The position numbers were made by a program, and so were the translations under genes. This document shows, in pieces, positions 34,716 through 45,034 of a stretch of 64,000 bases of DNA; position 1 is the first letter of the stretch; each line of letters begins with the position of its first letter. The notes below the pieces were generated by a model. It saw only the letters and a program-made list of their open reading frames with translations. It did not search any database and was not told where the DNA came from. The stretch comes from Poriferisocius sp965200775 (GTDB taxonomy: Bacteria > Actinomycetota > Acidimicrobiia > Acidimicrobiales > Bin134): positions 2,914,001-2,978,000 of the forward strand of contig OZ241383.1 in the NCBI GenBank assembly GCA_965200775.1, in the 5' to 3' direction.

Positions 34716-35709
34716 TGCCTGCCTCGCTCAGTTGGTCCTCGGCGTGGTGGCAGGCCGAGTGCTGGTTACCGACGGGGCGAAGAGCGGGCGTCTCCTGGGA
34801 GCACAGGGGAGTGGCCCGGGGGCAGCGAGGGGCGAACGCGCAGCCGGGGGGAGGGTGCAGCATCGAAGGGGGCGATCCGTCTATGGGCACCAGGCGCACG
34901 TCTTCGGGGCTGTCGAGGCGGGGTATTGCTCCGAGGAGGCCGGCGGTGTAGGGGTGGCTGGGGCGCAGGTATATATCGTCAACCTCTCCGATCTCCGCTG
35001 TCCGCCCGGCGTACATCACTAGCAGCCGGTGAGCGGTTCGGGCCACTATGCCGAGGTCGTGGGTGATGAGCACTAGCGCCGACCCGGTCGCCTCCCGGGC
35101 CCGCTCCAGCACATCAAGCACCTGAGCCTGGATGGTCACGTCGAGTGCGGTGGTGGGCTCGTCGGCGATGAGCAGGTCGGGGTCGTTGGCGATGGCCATG
35201 GCGATCATTACCCGCTGGCGCATCCCGCCCGACAGTTCGTGGGGGAAGGAGTCCACCCGCTGACCGGGGTTGGGTATGCCCACAAGATCGAGCAGGTCAA
35301 CCGCTTTGGCCCGGCTGGAGGCGGCGTCGGCCTGCTGATGGATGCGAATCCCCTCGGCGATCTGGGTACCCACCGTCATCACCGGGTTCAACGAGGTCAT
35401 CGGGTCTTGGAACACCATGGATATGGCCGATCCCCGCATTTGCTCGAGCTGCTTGTCGGTCATGTCCACCAGCTCACGGCCCCGGTAGGAGATCGACCCC
35501 TTCACCTGGGCGGTGGCGGGCAGCAGACCCATGGCCGCCATGACGCTGACCGACTTGCCCGAGCCGGACTCCCCGGCGATGACCAGCACCTCACCCTCAT
35601 TCACGCCCCAGCTCACCCCCCGCACCGCCTGAACGTCTCCGTCCGGGGTGGGGAAGGTCACCTCCAGATCCCGCACCGACAGCAACGGGGTTTCGGGTCG
35701 GCCGGTCAT
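34708..35709 (-). CDS. Dipeptide/oligopeptide ABC transporter ATP-binding protein DppD-like
   Basis: A 333-residue ATPase that seems intact: Walker A AGESGSGKSVSVMA, SMVFQDPMTSLNPVM, signature ELSGGMRQRVMIAMAIA, Walker B LLIADEPTTALD and the C-terminal cysteine-rich oligopeptide-type end CAFAPRCPRATPLC. ATG 35709 overlaps the end of the permease gene. It is the only undamaged member of a five-gene importer operon whose other members are broken, so it probably has no functional partner and may be under relaxed selection. Confidence 0.88.
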   Translation of the reverse strand: MTGRPETPLLSVRDLEVTFPTPDGDVQAVRGVSWGVNEGEVLVIAGESGSGKSVSVMAAMGLLPATAQVKGSISYRGRELVDMTDKQLEQMRGSAISMVFQDPMTSLNPVMTVGTQIAEGIRIHQQADAASSRAKAVDLLDLVGIPNPGQRVDSFPHELSGGMRQRVMIAMAIANDPDLLIADEPTTALDVTIQAQVLDVLERAREATGSALVLITHDLGIVARTAHRLLVMYAGRTAEIGEVDDIYLRPSHPYTAGLLGAIPRLDSPEDVRLVPIDGSPPSMLHPPPGCAFAPRCPRATPLCSQETPALRPVGNQHSACHHAEDQLSEAGND

Positions 35710-36643
35710 CGTCTCTGCTCCCGGCGGGGATCGAGAGCGTCGCGCAGCCCGTCGCCCACGAAGTTCACGCACAGCACCAGCACCATCCCCGGCAGGTAGA
35801 ACAGCCACCACCGGGTGCGGGCAGCGTCTCGCCCCTCGTCCACCAGCGATCCCAGCGACACTTCGGGGGGTTGGATGCCGAAGCCCAGAAACGCCAGCGC
35901 CGTCTCCAGCAGGATGGCGGTGGCCACGGTGAGGGTGGCGTACACGATGATCGAGCTCATCACGTTGGGGATGAGATGCCCGAAGATGATCCGGGTGTTC
36001 GACGCTCCCAGAGTCTCCGCAAGATGATCCGGGTGTTCGACGCTCCCAGAGCCTCCGCCGCCTCGACGTACTCCTTCTCCCGGATGGAGAACACCTCACC
36101 CCTCACCACTCGGGCCAGCGGTGCCCACAGGAACAGGCCGATAACCACCGCCACGAAGATGAGCGAGCTGCCCTCGCTGGCTCGGGTACGGGTGCCCAGC
36201 ACCATGAGCACCGGCAGCAGCGGGAGGATGAGCAGGAAATCCACCAGCAGCCCGAGGGCGCCGTCCACCCGGCCCCGGAACCATCCCTGCACAGCGCCCA
36301 GGATCGACCCCAACACGGTGGCGATGCCCGCTACCACCAGGCTTACGTGGATCGACACCCGGAGTCCCTGCATGGACTGGGCGAACATGTCATGGCCGAT
36401 GATGTCGGTGCCGAACCAGTGCTCAGACGACGGCCCCTGCGACAGGTTGGGCGACAGGTCCTTGTAGTTCCAGCCGGTCATCCACTCGGCGGTGTAGCTG
36501 AACAGGTAGGCCACTATCAGCACCACCACGGCAATCACCGCCAGGCGATGGGCCAGGAAGCGGCGCAGGATCAGGTGCCACTGTGAGCGGGCCTTAATGG
36601 TTGTGGGATCCCCGGCGGTGGCGGTAGCGGACAGGTCAACCAT
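35706..36643 (-). pseudogene. Dipeptide ABC transporter permease DppC-like, broken by tandem duplication
   Basis: Starts at ATG 36643 (LRRFLAHRLAVIAVVVLIV) and shows the family fields HWFGTDIIGHDMFAQ and EKEYVEAAEALGASNTRII. There a 38-bp tandem duplication (35983-36058) inserts residues and shifts the frame to an early stop. The continuation lies in the other frame: NVMSSIIVYATLTVATAILL and ALAFLGFGIQPPEVSLG, ending at 35706. Removing one repeat copy restores a normal permease of about 300 residues. Confidence 0.88.
35983..36058. repeat. 38-bp tandem duplication in dppC-like gene
   Basis: Two adjacent 38-base copies, 35983-36020 and 36021-36058, both beginning aagatgatccgggtgttcg, with one T/C difference near the end. 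Because 38 is not a multiple of three the duplication frameshifts the permease gene. The near-identity suggests a fairly recent event. Confidence 0.95.
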
Positions 36644-37325
36644 GGCGCACCCTCGGGTCGAGGAAGCCGTAGGTGAGGTCGGTGAGCAGGTTCACCACTA
36701 TGACGGAGATACCCACCGCCAGCAGCCAACCCTGGGTGACTGCCATGTCGCCGTTCAACAGCGACTCCAGGAACAGGCGTCCCATGCCCTTCCAGTTGAA
36801 CACCACCTCGGTGACCACCGTGCCGCCGATGAGCGTGCCGAACGTGAGCCCGGTGTAGCTCACCACCGGGAGCAGGGCGTTGTGCAGGACGTGGCGGGAA
36901 ATGACCCTGCGCCGGGGAACGCCCTTGGCTCGGGCGGTTCGCACATAGTCGCTGTTCAGCACGTCGAGCATGGCGGAGCGCTGGAACCGGCTGGTGGCGG
37001 CCAACTGGATCAGGATGAGGGTGAGAGCGGGCAGCACGATGTGTCCGGCCCGGTCGGCCCACGTCCCCCAGTAGTCGGCGTCGAGGCGGGGCGACTGCTC
37101 GCCGATGGTGAAGAAGATCCGTCTTCCCCACTAGTCGTTGATGCGGATGCCGAGGTCCTTGGGCACCGCTCATAGCCAGAACACCGGCATGGCGAAAAAC
37201 AGGAACGCAAAGAAGGTGGAGATGTTGTCGAACATCCCGTACTGGCGCATAGCGCTGGTTACCCCAATGGCCACGCCGAGGATCACCGACACCAACGTGG
37301 CCGCCACAACCAGGCGCAGGGTTAC
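36636..37325 (-). pseudogene. Dipeptide ABC transporter permease DppB-like, truncated with two stops
   Basis: The C-terminal half is intact (AGHIVLPALTLILIQLAATSR, described by its core; SDYVRTARAKGVPRRRVISR; FGTLIGGTVVTEVVFNWKGMG in part). Upstream in the same frame are FAMPVFWL, TGA 37170-37172, AVPKDLGIRIND, TAG 37131-37133, and WGRRIFFTIGEQSP. The N-terminal hundred or so residues are missing: the frame begins TLRLVVAATLVSVILG fused directly to a fragment of the substrate-binding protein. Two nonsense codons plus a deletion make it non-functional. It ends overlapping the start of the dppC-like gene. Confidence 0.85.
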
Positions 37326-37703
37326 CGGGGAGGTTGTCTATGGTGACCCTGATCCCCGCTTCGGCGAGCTGGTTCTGCACCAGCTCCCGGAACTGCTCCC
37401 GGTGGCGTCGGCCCTCAGGCGGTACTCCACCACCAGCGGATCCTCGCTGATGATTTCCGGGAGGGATTCGCAGAAGTAGGGCTCGAACGAGAAGTCGGGA
37501 CGGGTCCGAACGCAGGTGGGATAGATGGCTCGGGTTATCTGGCGGGCGGCCAACAGGTTGTCGGCGGAGATCAGGTTGTTGAAGTTGGTGAGCTCCTGCT
37601 CCAAGCCGATGACGACGCTGGTGTGTTCTTCGTCGGCGGTCGGTGCCGAAAGTCTCGGGGTGGCGAGTGCGACTCGGCGTTGAACTCTTGAGGCACTCTG
37701 CAC
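37326..37703 (-). pseudogene. Fragments of a dipeptide ABC transporter substrate-binding protein
   Basis: Two pieces of a family 5 extracellular peptide-binding protein are joined. The N-terminal piece (SVVIGLEQELTNFNNLISA to DPLVVEYRLRADA) lies in one frame from about 37650 down to 37415. The C-terminal piece (REQFRELVQNQLAEAGIRVT) lies in another frame and runs into the dppB-like remnant near 37325. The roughly 300 residues that normally separate them, the signal peptide and the true C-terminus are gone. This is the first gene of the decayed importer operon. Confidence 0.75.
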
Positions 37704-37817
37704 AGTTGGGAGTAGAACTCAACCTTGCGTTGTCACCCCAGTCGATAGAATGATTCGGTGGGAACACATCAGGCTGCCCGTTGGTTGTAGCCTCAGCCGG
37801 AAGCGAAGGAGATACCA

Positions 37818-38084
37818 GTGACATTGGAAACTGTCCGCAACCCAGCGGCCCTAATCGAGATCACCGAGTTGGTGGATCGGCTGCTGGACGCCATCGACGG
37901 GGAGCTCACCAGCCGCTCCCGGGTGGTGGACGGACTGCTGGATCTTCGTCTGGTCGCCGACGGCCACCCCGAGGTGGTGGCCCGGGTTGACGACTCCCTG
38001 GCTACTCTGCCCGGCATCACCACCGTGGACAACCAGTGGTGGATGGAGACGCTGGCCAATCTCCGCTCAACTGCTTCTGTGTAA
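37818..38084 (+). CDS. Small hypothetical acidic protein
   Basis: An 88-residue protein starting with GTG 37818 behind a strong Shine-Dalgarno site (gaaggagatacca). It reads as two helices and a loop: ALIEITELVDRLLDAIDGEL, then RVVDGLLDLRLVADGHPEVV. No known motif, signal peptide or cysteine pattern. It lies between the decayed importer and the molybdenum hydroxylase gene and could be an isolated small regulator. I do not recognise the family. Confidence 0.6.
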   Translation: MTLETVRNPAALIEITELVDRLLDAIDGELTSRSRVVDGLLDLRLVADGHPEVVARVDDSLATLPGITTVDNQWWMETLANLRSTASV

Positions 38085-38241
38085 CTCCTGAGCTAGCACT
38101 TCTCTTCGGACCTACCCCTCTTCCAAATGTTTGGCGCGCCCTGTGGCGCGCTGTTCCGGTCTTGCGTGCCCTGGGACACGAATCGGCGGCGCGGGGCAAC
38201 AGCATGGGGATACGCTCAGGGGCGATACGGGAGGTGTCGAG

Positions 38242-40605
38242 ATGACCGTTACTGATTTCCCGACCACCGGAGTCGTGGGCAGCCGCCTGCTCCGCAAGGA
38301 AGACCCGGAACTGCTCACCGGGGAGGCCCGGTTTGTGGACGATCTCGACCTGACAGGGGCGTTGTGGGTGGCGTGCGTGCGCAGCCCCCATGCTCACGCC
38401 CGAATCCGCTCGGTCGATCTCAGCGCAGCGCTCGACGCCGAAGGGGTGGTTGCCGCGTACTCGGGGGCTGACCTGGCGGATTCGTGGGGTCCGCTGCCGT
38501 GCGCCTGGCCGGTGACCGACGACATGAAGAACCCGAGCCACCTGCCCATAGCCGTGGACAAGGCCTCCTACGCAGGTGACGTGGTGGCAGTGGTGCTGGC
38601 CGACGACCGCTACCGGGCCGCTGACGCCGCCGCCTTGGTGGAGGTGGACTACGAACCTCTCGACGCGGTCATCGACCTCGAAGACGCCCTGGCCGACCAA
38701 ACCGTGATTCATGAGGACCTGGGCACCAACTCCTCCTACACCTGGGAGCTGACCCCCGACGCCGACGCTGTGGAGGCCGCGTTCTCCTCGGCCGCCCATG
38801 TGGTTACAGAGCGCTACATCCAGCAGCGGCTCATCCCCGCGGCCATGGAACCCCGGGGGGTGGTGGCGGTGCCCGCGCCGTTCGGGGGCGACGTGACCAT
38901 CTACTCGGCCACCCAGATCCCCCACATCCTCAAGGTGATGGTGGCGCTCACCCTGGGCCTGCCCGAGCAGAAGGTGCGGGTGGTGGCCCCCGCCGTGGGA
39001 GGGGGCTTCGGCTCCAAGCTGAACGTGTACGCCGAGGAGATCATGTGTACGGCGCTGGCGCTGCGCTACGGGGTTCCGGTGCGCTGGACAGAGGGCCGAT
39101 CCGAGGCGGCTGCCTCCACCATCCAGGGCAGGGGTCAGATCCAACACATTGAGCTGGCCGCCGACGCCGAGGGCCGCATCAGCGCGGTACGGGTCAAGCT
39201 GGTGGCCGACATGGGGGCCTACCTCCAGCTCGTCACCCCCGGCGTCCCGTTGCTGGGCGCTTTCTTGTACCACGGCTGCTACGACATCCCGAACTACTCC
39301 TTTGTCTGCACCGGGGTGTTCACCAACATGACCCCCACCGATGCCTACCGAGGAGCGGGCCGCCCGGAGGCCACGTATGCCATCGAGCGGGCCATGGACT
39401 CGCTAGCCGCCGCGGTGGGCATCGACCCCGCCGAGGTGCGCCGCCGCAACTTCATCGCCTCCGAGCAGTTCCCCTACGAATCGGCACCTGGGCTGATCTT
39501 CGACAGCGGCAACTACCCGCAAGCGCTGGAGCGGGCTCTGGAGCTGGTGGACTACGAGGGCCTGCGCCGCCGCCAAGCCGAGCGCCGGGCCGCAGGAGAC
39601 ACCCGCCTGCTCGGGGTGGGCCTGTCGAGCTACGTGGAGATGTGTGGGCTGGCCCCCAGCCGGGTGCTTGCCTCGCTCAACTACGCAGCCGGCGGGTGGG
39701 AATCGGCCACAGTGCGTGTGCTGCCCACCGCCAAGGTGCAGGTGGTGACCGGAACTTCGCCCCACGGTCAGGGCCACGAGACGTGCTGGTCGATGATCGT
39801 GGCCGACCAGCTCGGGGTGGACCCCGCGGACGTGGAGGTGCTGCACTCCGACACCGCCATCTCCCCGCTGGGGCTGGACACCTACGGTTCCCGCTCGCTG
39901 TCGGTTGGCGGCACCGCAGTGCATCTGGCCGCCGAGAAGGTGATCGACAAGGCCCGGCTGATTGCGGCTCACCAGATGGAGGCCAACGCGGAGGATTTGG
40001 AGTTCGCCGGTGGCACTTTCAGGGTGAAGGGTCAGCCCGACGCTGAGATGCCCCTGGCCGCGGTGGCCTTCGAGGCGTTCACCGCTCACAATCTTCCCGA
40101 CGGGTTGGAGCCCAACCTGGAGGGTCACGTGACCTGGGACCCGCCCAACTTCACCTTCCCGTTCGGCACCCACGTGGCTGTGGTGGAGGTGGACACCGAA
40201 ACCGGCGAGGTGGAGTTGGCCGACTACGTGGCGGTGGACGACTGCGGCAACCAGATCAACCCGATGGTGGTGGAGGGTCAGGTCCACGGCGGCATCCTGC
40301 AGGGGGTGGCCCAGGCCCTGTGGGAGGAGGCCGCCTTTGATGCCGACGGCCAGCCCCGCAACGTCAGCTTCCTCGATTATCTGGTGCCGTCGCCGGCCGA
40401 GACCCCGTCGTTTCGCACCGACTCCACCGTGACCCCAAGCCCCACCAACCCGATGGGGGTCAAGGGCATCGGGGAGGCCGGGACCATCGCCTCCACCCCG
40501 GCGGTGATCAACGCCATCGCCGACGCGCTGGTCCCGTTGGGGATCACCGATGTGGAGATGCCGGCCTCGCCGGAGCGGATCTGGGGGTTGATCTCCCAGT
40601 CGTAA
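38242..40605 (+). CDS. Xanthine dehydrogenase/CO dehydrogenase-family large (molybdopterin) subunit
   Basis: A 787-residue molybdenum hydroxylase catalytic subunit. It begins with GSRLLRKEDPELLTGEARFV, and has VGGGFGSKLNVYAEE, the active-site stretch TDAYRGAGRPEATYAIER and the catalytic Glu in GVKGIGEAGTIASTP near the C-terminus. AYRGAGR is the form II (CoxL-like) or general xanthine dehydrogenase motif, not the AYRCSFR of true form I CO dehydrogenase. Such subunits normally need a 2Fe-2S protein and an FAD subunit, yet neither is adjacent; both neighbours are unrelated. ATG 38242 follows gggaggtgtcgag. The substrate is unknown, probably an aldehyde or purine-like compound. Confidence 0.88.
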   Translation: MTVTDFPTTGVVGSRLLRKEDPELLTGEARFVDDLDLTGALWVACVRSPHAHARIRSVDLSAALDAEGVVAAYSGADLADSWGPLPCAWPVTDDMKNPSHLPIAVDKASYAGDVVAVVLADDRYRAADAAALVEVDYEPLDAVIDLEDALADQTVIHEDLGTNSSYTWELTPDADAVEAAFSSAAHVVTERYIQQRLIPAAMEPRGVVAVPAPFGGDVTIYSATQIPHILKVMVALTLGLPEQKVRVVAPAVGGGFGSKLNVYAEEIMCTALALRYGVPVRWTEGRSEAAASTIQGRGQIQHIELAADAEGRISAVRVKLVADMGAYLQLVTPGVPLLGAFLYHGCYDIPNYSFVCTGVFTNMTPTDAYRGAGRPEATYAIERAMDSLAAAVGIDPAEVRRRNFIASEQFPYESAPGLIFDSGNYPQALERALELVDYEGLRRRQAERRAAGDTRLLGVGLSSYVEMCGLAPSRVLASLNYAAGGWESATVRVLPTAKVQVVTGTSPHGQGHETCWSMIVADQLGVDPADVEVLHSDTAISPLGLDTYGSRSLSVGGTAVHLAAEKVIDKARLIAAHQMEANAEDLEFAGGTFRVKGQPDAEMPLAAVAFEAFTAHNLPDGLEPNLEGHVTWDPPNFTFPFGTHVAVVEVDTETGEVELADYVAVDDCGNQINPMVVEGQVHGGILQGVAQALWEEAAFDADGQPRNVSFLDYLVPSPAETPSFRTDSTVTPSPTNPMGVKGIGEAGTIASTPAVINAIADALVPLGITDVEMPASPERIWGLISQS

Positions 40606-40647
40606 CGCCTGAACTCCCGCCAACCAGCCCCCGGTGGGTGTGGACTA

Positions 40648-42885
40648 TCAGTCGAGGATGAGGGCCTGGTCGGGAAGTTCCCGATCATCGCCGACATCGA
40701 TCACCACCCGATTCAGGGTGCCGGTGAACGGGAAGCGTCCTGTGGTGCGGGGGCTGGGGGACGGGGCACGGGTGTGGCCCACGCTGATCCCCACCGCGTG
40801 GATGTGGGTGTTGTGGGTGTGGGCCATGTCAACTGACCCGGCCTCGACCCCGTTCACCAGAAGTTTGCCCACCCCTGAGTGGCTCCCGGTCCGCTCGAAC
40901 GCAGCGGTCACCGTGACCGGCCCTGTGGGTAGCGGTTCGGTGGTTTCGGCCACGTAGTGCTCCCAAGCCATGTTGTAGTCCCACACCAGCCGCCCGTCCT
41001 GCACGAACAGAACCCAGCCCGATGACACGTCTCCGCAGGCCACCAGGGTGCCGTCGTCGTTGCCGCTTCGGTTCAGCTCCGCGGTGATCCGGTAGGACAC
41101 GTTCTTGAGGTCGGGACAGCCGTCGCTGGGGATGTATGCCCCGTCGTAGTACACGAACCGGGATCGTCCGGTGATGGGCCGGGGCTTTGGTACGTGGAAC
41201 CGTTCCAGGATCCGATCGTCCATTGGCAGCACCTGATATGCCCGGGCGGCGTCCCACCACCGGTTGATGAGCTCGGCCAGCCGCTCCGGTTCGGCCTCGG
41301 CCAGATCGCGGGCCTCGGAGAAGTCGTCGTCGAGGTGGTACAGCTCCCACCGGTCGTCGTCGAAGCTCTCCCCTTGGATGTGGCGGGTCACCGCTTTCCA
41401 CCCGCCGGCCCACATTGCCCGGTGGCCGACCATCTCGTAGTACTGCTCGGCCTTGGCGGTCGGCGCAGCGGGTTCGGCGAAGGAGTAGGCCATGCTGGTG
41501 CCCTCCATCGGCATCTGGCTCACCCCGCCCAGCTCAGCGGGGGGTTCCATCCCGATCACCTCCAGCAGGGTGGGGGTGATGTCGCTCACATGGTGATACT
41601 GCGAGCGCACCGCGCCCTGATCGGTGATCCCGTCGGCCCACGAGATGATGAGCGGGTCTCTCACCCCGCCGGCGTGGGTGTGCTGCTTGTACCACTTCAG
41701 CGGGGTGTTGCCGGCCATGGCCCACCCCATCGGGTACACCATCCAGGAGTTGGGGCCGCCGATCTCGTCGATGTCGGCCAACTGGGTTTCGAGCGAGCGG
41801 GGGTTGAGGCCGTTGATGTAGCGCATGGCGTTCTCGTGGCCCGACGGACCGCCCTCGGCGGTGGCCCCGTTGTCGGACAACAGCACGAACACGGTGTTGC
41901 TCGCCCGACCGATCTCTTCGAGGGTGGCGACCAGCCTGCCGAGGTGCTCGTCGGTGTGGGTGAGCATCCCGGCGTAGGCCTGCTGCATCCGGGCGGCTAC
42001 CTGCTTCTCGCCGTCGCTCAGCTCGCTCCATTCGGGAACGCCGGGGTTGAACGGAGGCAGTTCGGTATCGGGCGGGATGATCCCGATGTCCTTCTGGCGG
42101 TCGTACCGCTGCTCCCGGATGTCCCCCCAACCCTTTTCGTAGCGACCGTCGTAGCGGTCGATGTAGGGCTTGGGGACATGGATCGGGTAGTGGCCGGTGC
42201 CGAAGCACAGGTAGAGGAAGAACGGTCGCTCGGGCCATGCCGACGTTTGGGCCGTGACCATGGCGACGGCTTGGTCCACCAGGTCTTCGGTGAGGTGGTA
42301 GCCCGGTCGGTCGGGCGGGTCGATGTGGTGGTTGTCGGCCACCAGGTCGGGGTCCCAGTGGTTGGTGGCCCCGTCCATGAAGCCGTAGAACCGGTCGAAC
42401 CCCCGCTGGAGGGGCCACTGGTCGAACGGCCCGGCGGCGGTGGTGTCCTCGATGGGGGCCAGGTGCCACTTGCCCACCGCAAACGTGGAGTACCCCTCGG
42501 GGCGGAGCATCTCGGCCAGCGTGGCCGCCCGGTTGGTGATGCGGCCGGTGCAGCCGGGAAAGCCGGTGTCCCAGTTGCTCACCACCGCCATGCCCACCGA
42601 GTGGTGGTTCCGCCCGGTGAGCAGGCACGCTCGGGTGGGGGAGCACACCGCGGTGGTGTGGAAGTTGTTGTAGCGCAGCCCGGTGGCGGCTAGGCCGTCC
42701 ATGGTCGGGGTGTCGATTTCCGAACCGAAGCAGCCGAGGTCGGCGAAGCCCACGTCGTCGAGCACCACCATCACCACGTTTGGGCTGCCCGGTGGCGGGG
42801 TTACCGGGTCGGGCCACCATGGTGTGGACTCGGCCACCGTATTGCCCACTACACCGCCGTAGGCTTGAGCATCTTGTGAAACCAT
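40648..42885 (-). CDS. Arylsulfatase-family sulfatase
   Basis: A 745-residue type I sulfatase that hydrolyses sulfate esters. Metal ligands are in VVMVVLDDVGFADLG (Asp43 and Asp44). The formylglycine signature is CSPTRACLLTGRN with Cys81, which a separate FGE enzyme must modify. A further ligand pair is in VFVLLSDNGATAEGG. The C-terminal 150 residues form a beta-sandwich typical of long arylsulfatases. No signal peptide is evident at the predicted start, so it may be cytoplasmic. No sulfate-ester transport gene is adjacent. The GH2-like and GH1-like proteins elsewhere in the window also point to contact with glycans. Confidence 0.92.
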   Translation of the reverse strand: MVSQDAQAYGGVVGNTVAESTPWWPDPVTPPPGSPNVVMVVLDDVGFADLGCFGSEIDTPTMDGLAATGLRYNNFHTTAVCSPTRACLLTGRNHHSVGMAVVSNWDTGFPGCTGRITNRAATLAEMLRPEGYSTFAVGKWHLAPIEDTTAAGPFDQWPLQRGFDRFYGFMDGATNHWDPDLVADNHHIDPPDRPGYHLTEDLVDQAVAMVTAQTSAWPERPFFLYLCFGTGHYPIHVPKPYIDRYDGRYEKGWGDIREQRYDRQKDIGIIPPDTELPPFNPGVPEWSELSDGEKQVAARMQQAYAGMLTHTDEHLGRLVATLEEIGRASNTVFVLLSDNGATAEGGPSGHENAMRYINGLNPRSLETQLADIDEIGGPNSWMVYPMGWAMAGNTPLKWYKQHTHAGGVRDPLIISWADGITDQGAVRSQYHHVSDITPTLLEVIGMEPPAELGGVSQMPMEGTSMAYSFAEPAAPTAKAEQYYEMVGHRAMWAGGWKAVTRHIQGESFDDDRWELYHLDDDFSEARDLAEAEPERLAELINRWWDAARAYQVLPMDDRILERFHVPKPRPITGRSRFVYYDGAYIPSDGCPDLKNVSYRITAELNRSGNDDGTLVACGDVSSGWVLFVQDGRLVWDYNMAWEHYVAETTEPLPTGPVTVTAAFERTGSHSGVGKLLVNGVEAGSVDMAHTHNTHIHAVGISVGHTRAPSPSPRTTGRFPFTGTLNRVVIDVGDDRELPDQALILD

Positions 42886-42979
42886 GGTCCCTTGCTAGCA
42901 GTTCACCTACCGGCCCATCCGGAATTTCGAGAGATCGGATGACCTGGCGCCACCCCATCCACTACGGAGCCCCACACCC

Positions 42980-44142
<1,163 letters not shown>

Positions 44143-44146
<4 letters not shown>

Positions 44147-44904
44147 AAGTGGCCGCCGTGCAGCACGACATCGTGTGGGAGGACCCGGAGGCCAACTTCG
44201 AGCGGTTGGCCTCCCGGCTGGCCCAAGCCGCCGCCGACGGTGCCCGGCTGGTGGTGCTGGCCGAGATGTTCTCCACCGGGTTCTCGATGGAATCCGAGAA
44301 GGTGGCCGAGCCGCCCGACGGTCCCAGCACCGGTTTTCTCGTCGAACAGGCGTCGGCTCATGGCATCTGGGTGTGCGGGTCGATCCCGGTGCGTCCGCCC
44401 GGTGCCGATCTGCCCTACAACCGGTTCGTGCTGGCCGGGCCGGAAGGGGTGGCCGCCATCTACGACAAGATCCACCCGTTTTCCTACGGCGGCGAGCACG
44501 AGCACTACGGCGCGGGCACCGAGCGGGTGACGGTGGAGGTTGACGGGGTGAGGATCAGCCCGTTCGTTTGTTACGACCTGCGGTTTTCCGACGAGTTCTG
44601 GGGGTTGGCCCATCACACCGACTGCTACGTGGTGCCGGCCAACTGGCCTGCGGCCCGAAGGTCACACTGGTCGGCCCTGCTGGTGGCCAGAGCCATCGAG
44701 AACCAGGCTTACGTGGTGGGGGTGAACCGGGTGGGCTCCGGCGGGGGCCTCAAGTACGTGGGCGACTCCGTGGTGCTGGACCCGCTGGGGGTTGAGATAG
44801 CGGCCGGGACGGGGGCCGAGGAGGCTGTTCTGTACGCCGACATCGACCCGGCGATGGTGGAGAAGGTCCGCTCCCGGTACCCGTTTCTCCAAGACCGGCG
44901 ATAG
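44143..44904 (+). CDS. Nitrilase-superfamily amidohydrolase, probable omega-amidase
   Basis: A 253-residue carbon-nitrogen hydrolase. The catalytic triad is Glu41 (VVLAEMFSTGFSM), Lys109 (IYDKIHPF) and Cys143 (FVCYDLRFSD). Start ATG 44143 overlaps the aminotransferase stop (ATGA), showing translational coupling. Omega-amidases convert alpha-ketoglutaramate or alpha-ketosuccinamate to the dicarboxylic acid; with the preceding aminotransferase this would make an irreversible glutamine-driven transamination, used for example in methionine salvage. The long upstream frame to 43981 is only an overlap with the aminotransferase. Confidence 0.88.
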
Positions 44905-44932
44905 CCAAGCTGCTGGTGGGCTCAATCGGTGG

Positions 44933-45034
44933 CTCGATCTATGTCCGGCGATAATCCGCCGGCGGGCTCGATCTATGTCCGGCGATAATCCGCCGGCGGG
45001 CTCGATCTATGTCCGGCGATAATCCGCCGGTGGG
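44933..45034. repeat. 34-bp tandem triplication carrying the MFS gene start codon
   Basis: Three adjacent copies of a 34-base unit at 44933-44966, 44967-45000 and 45001-45034 (one late base differs in copy three). Each unit contains ATG and the self-complementary hairpin ccggcgataatccgccgg (6-bp arms). The third copy supplies the ATG (45009) of the MFS gene; the ATGs of copies one (44941) and two (44975) open short frames that stop within the array. Confidence 0.93.

Noticed and set aside
41194..42693. Plus-strand open frame of 499 codons across the sulfatase gene
   Set aside because: Antisense shadow of the sulfatase frame, which has the CSPTR signature and metal ligands.
44933..45034. CRISPR array
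   Set aside because: The three 34-base units are directly adjacent with no spacers and no cas genes nearby.
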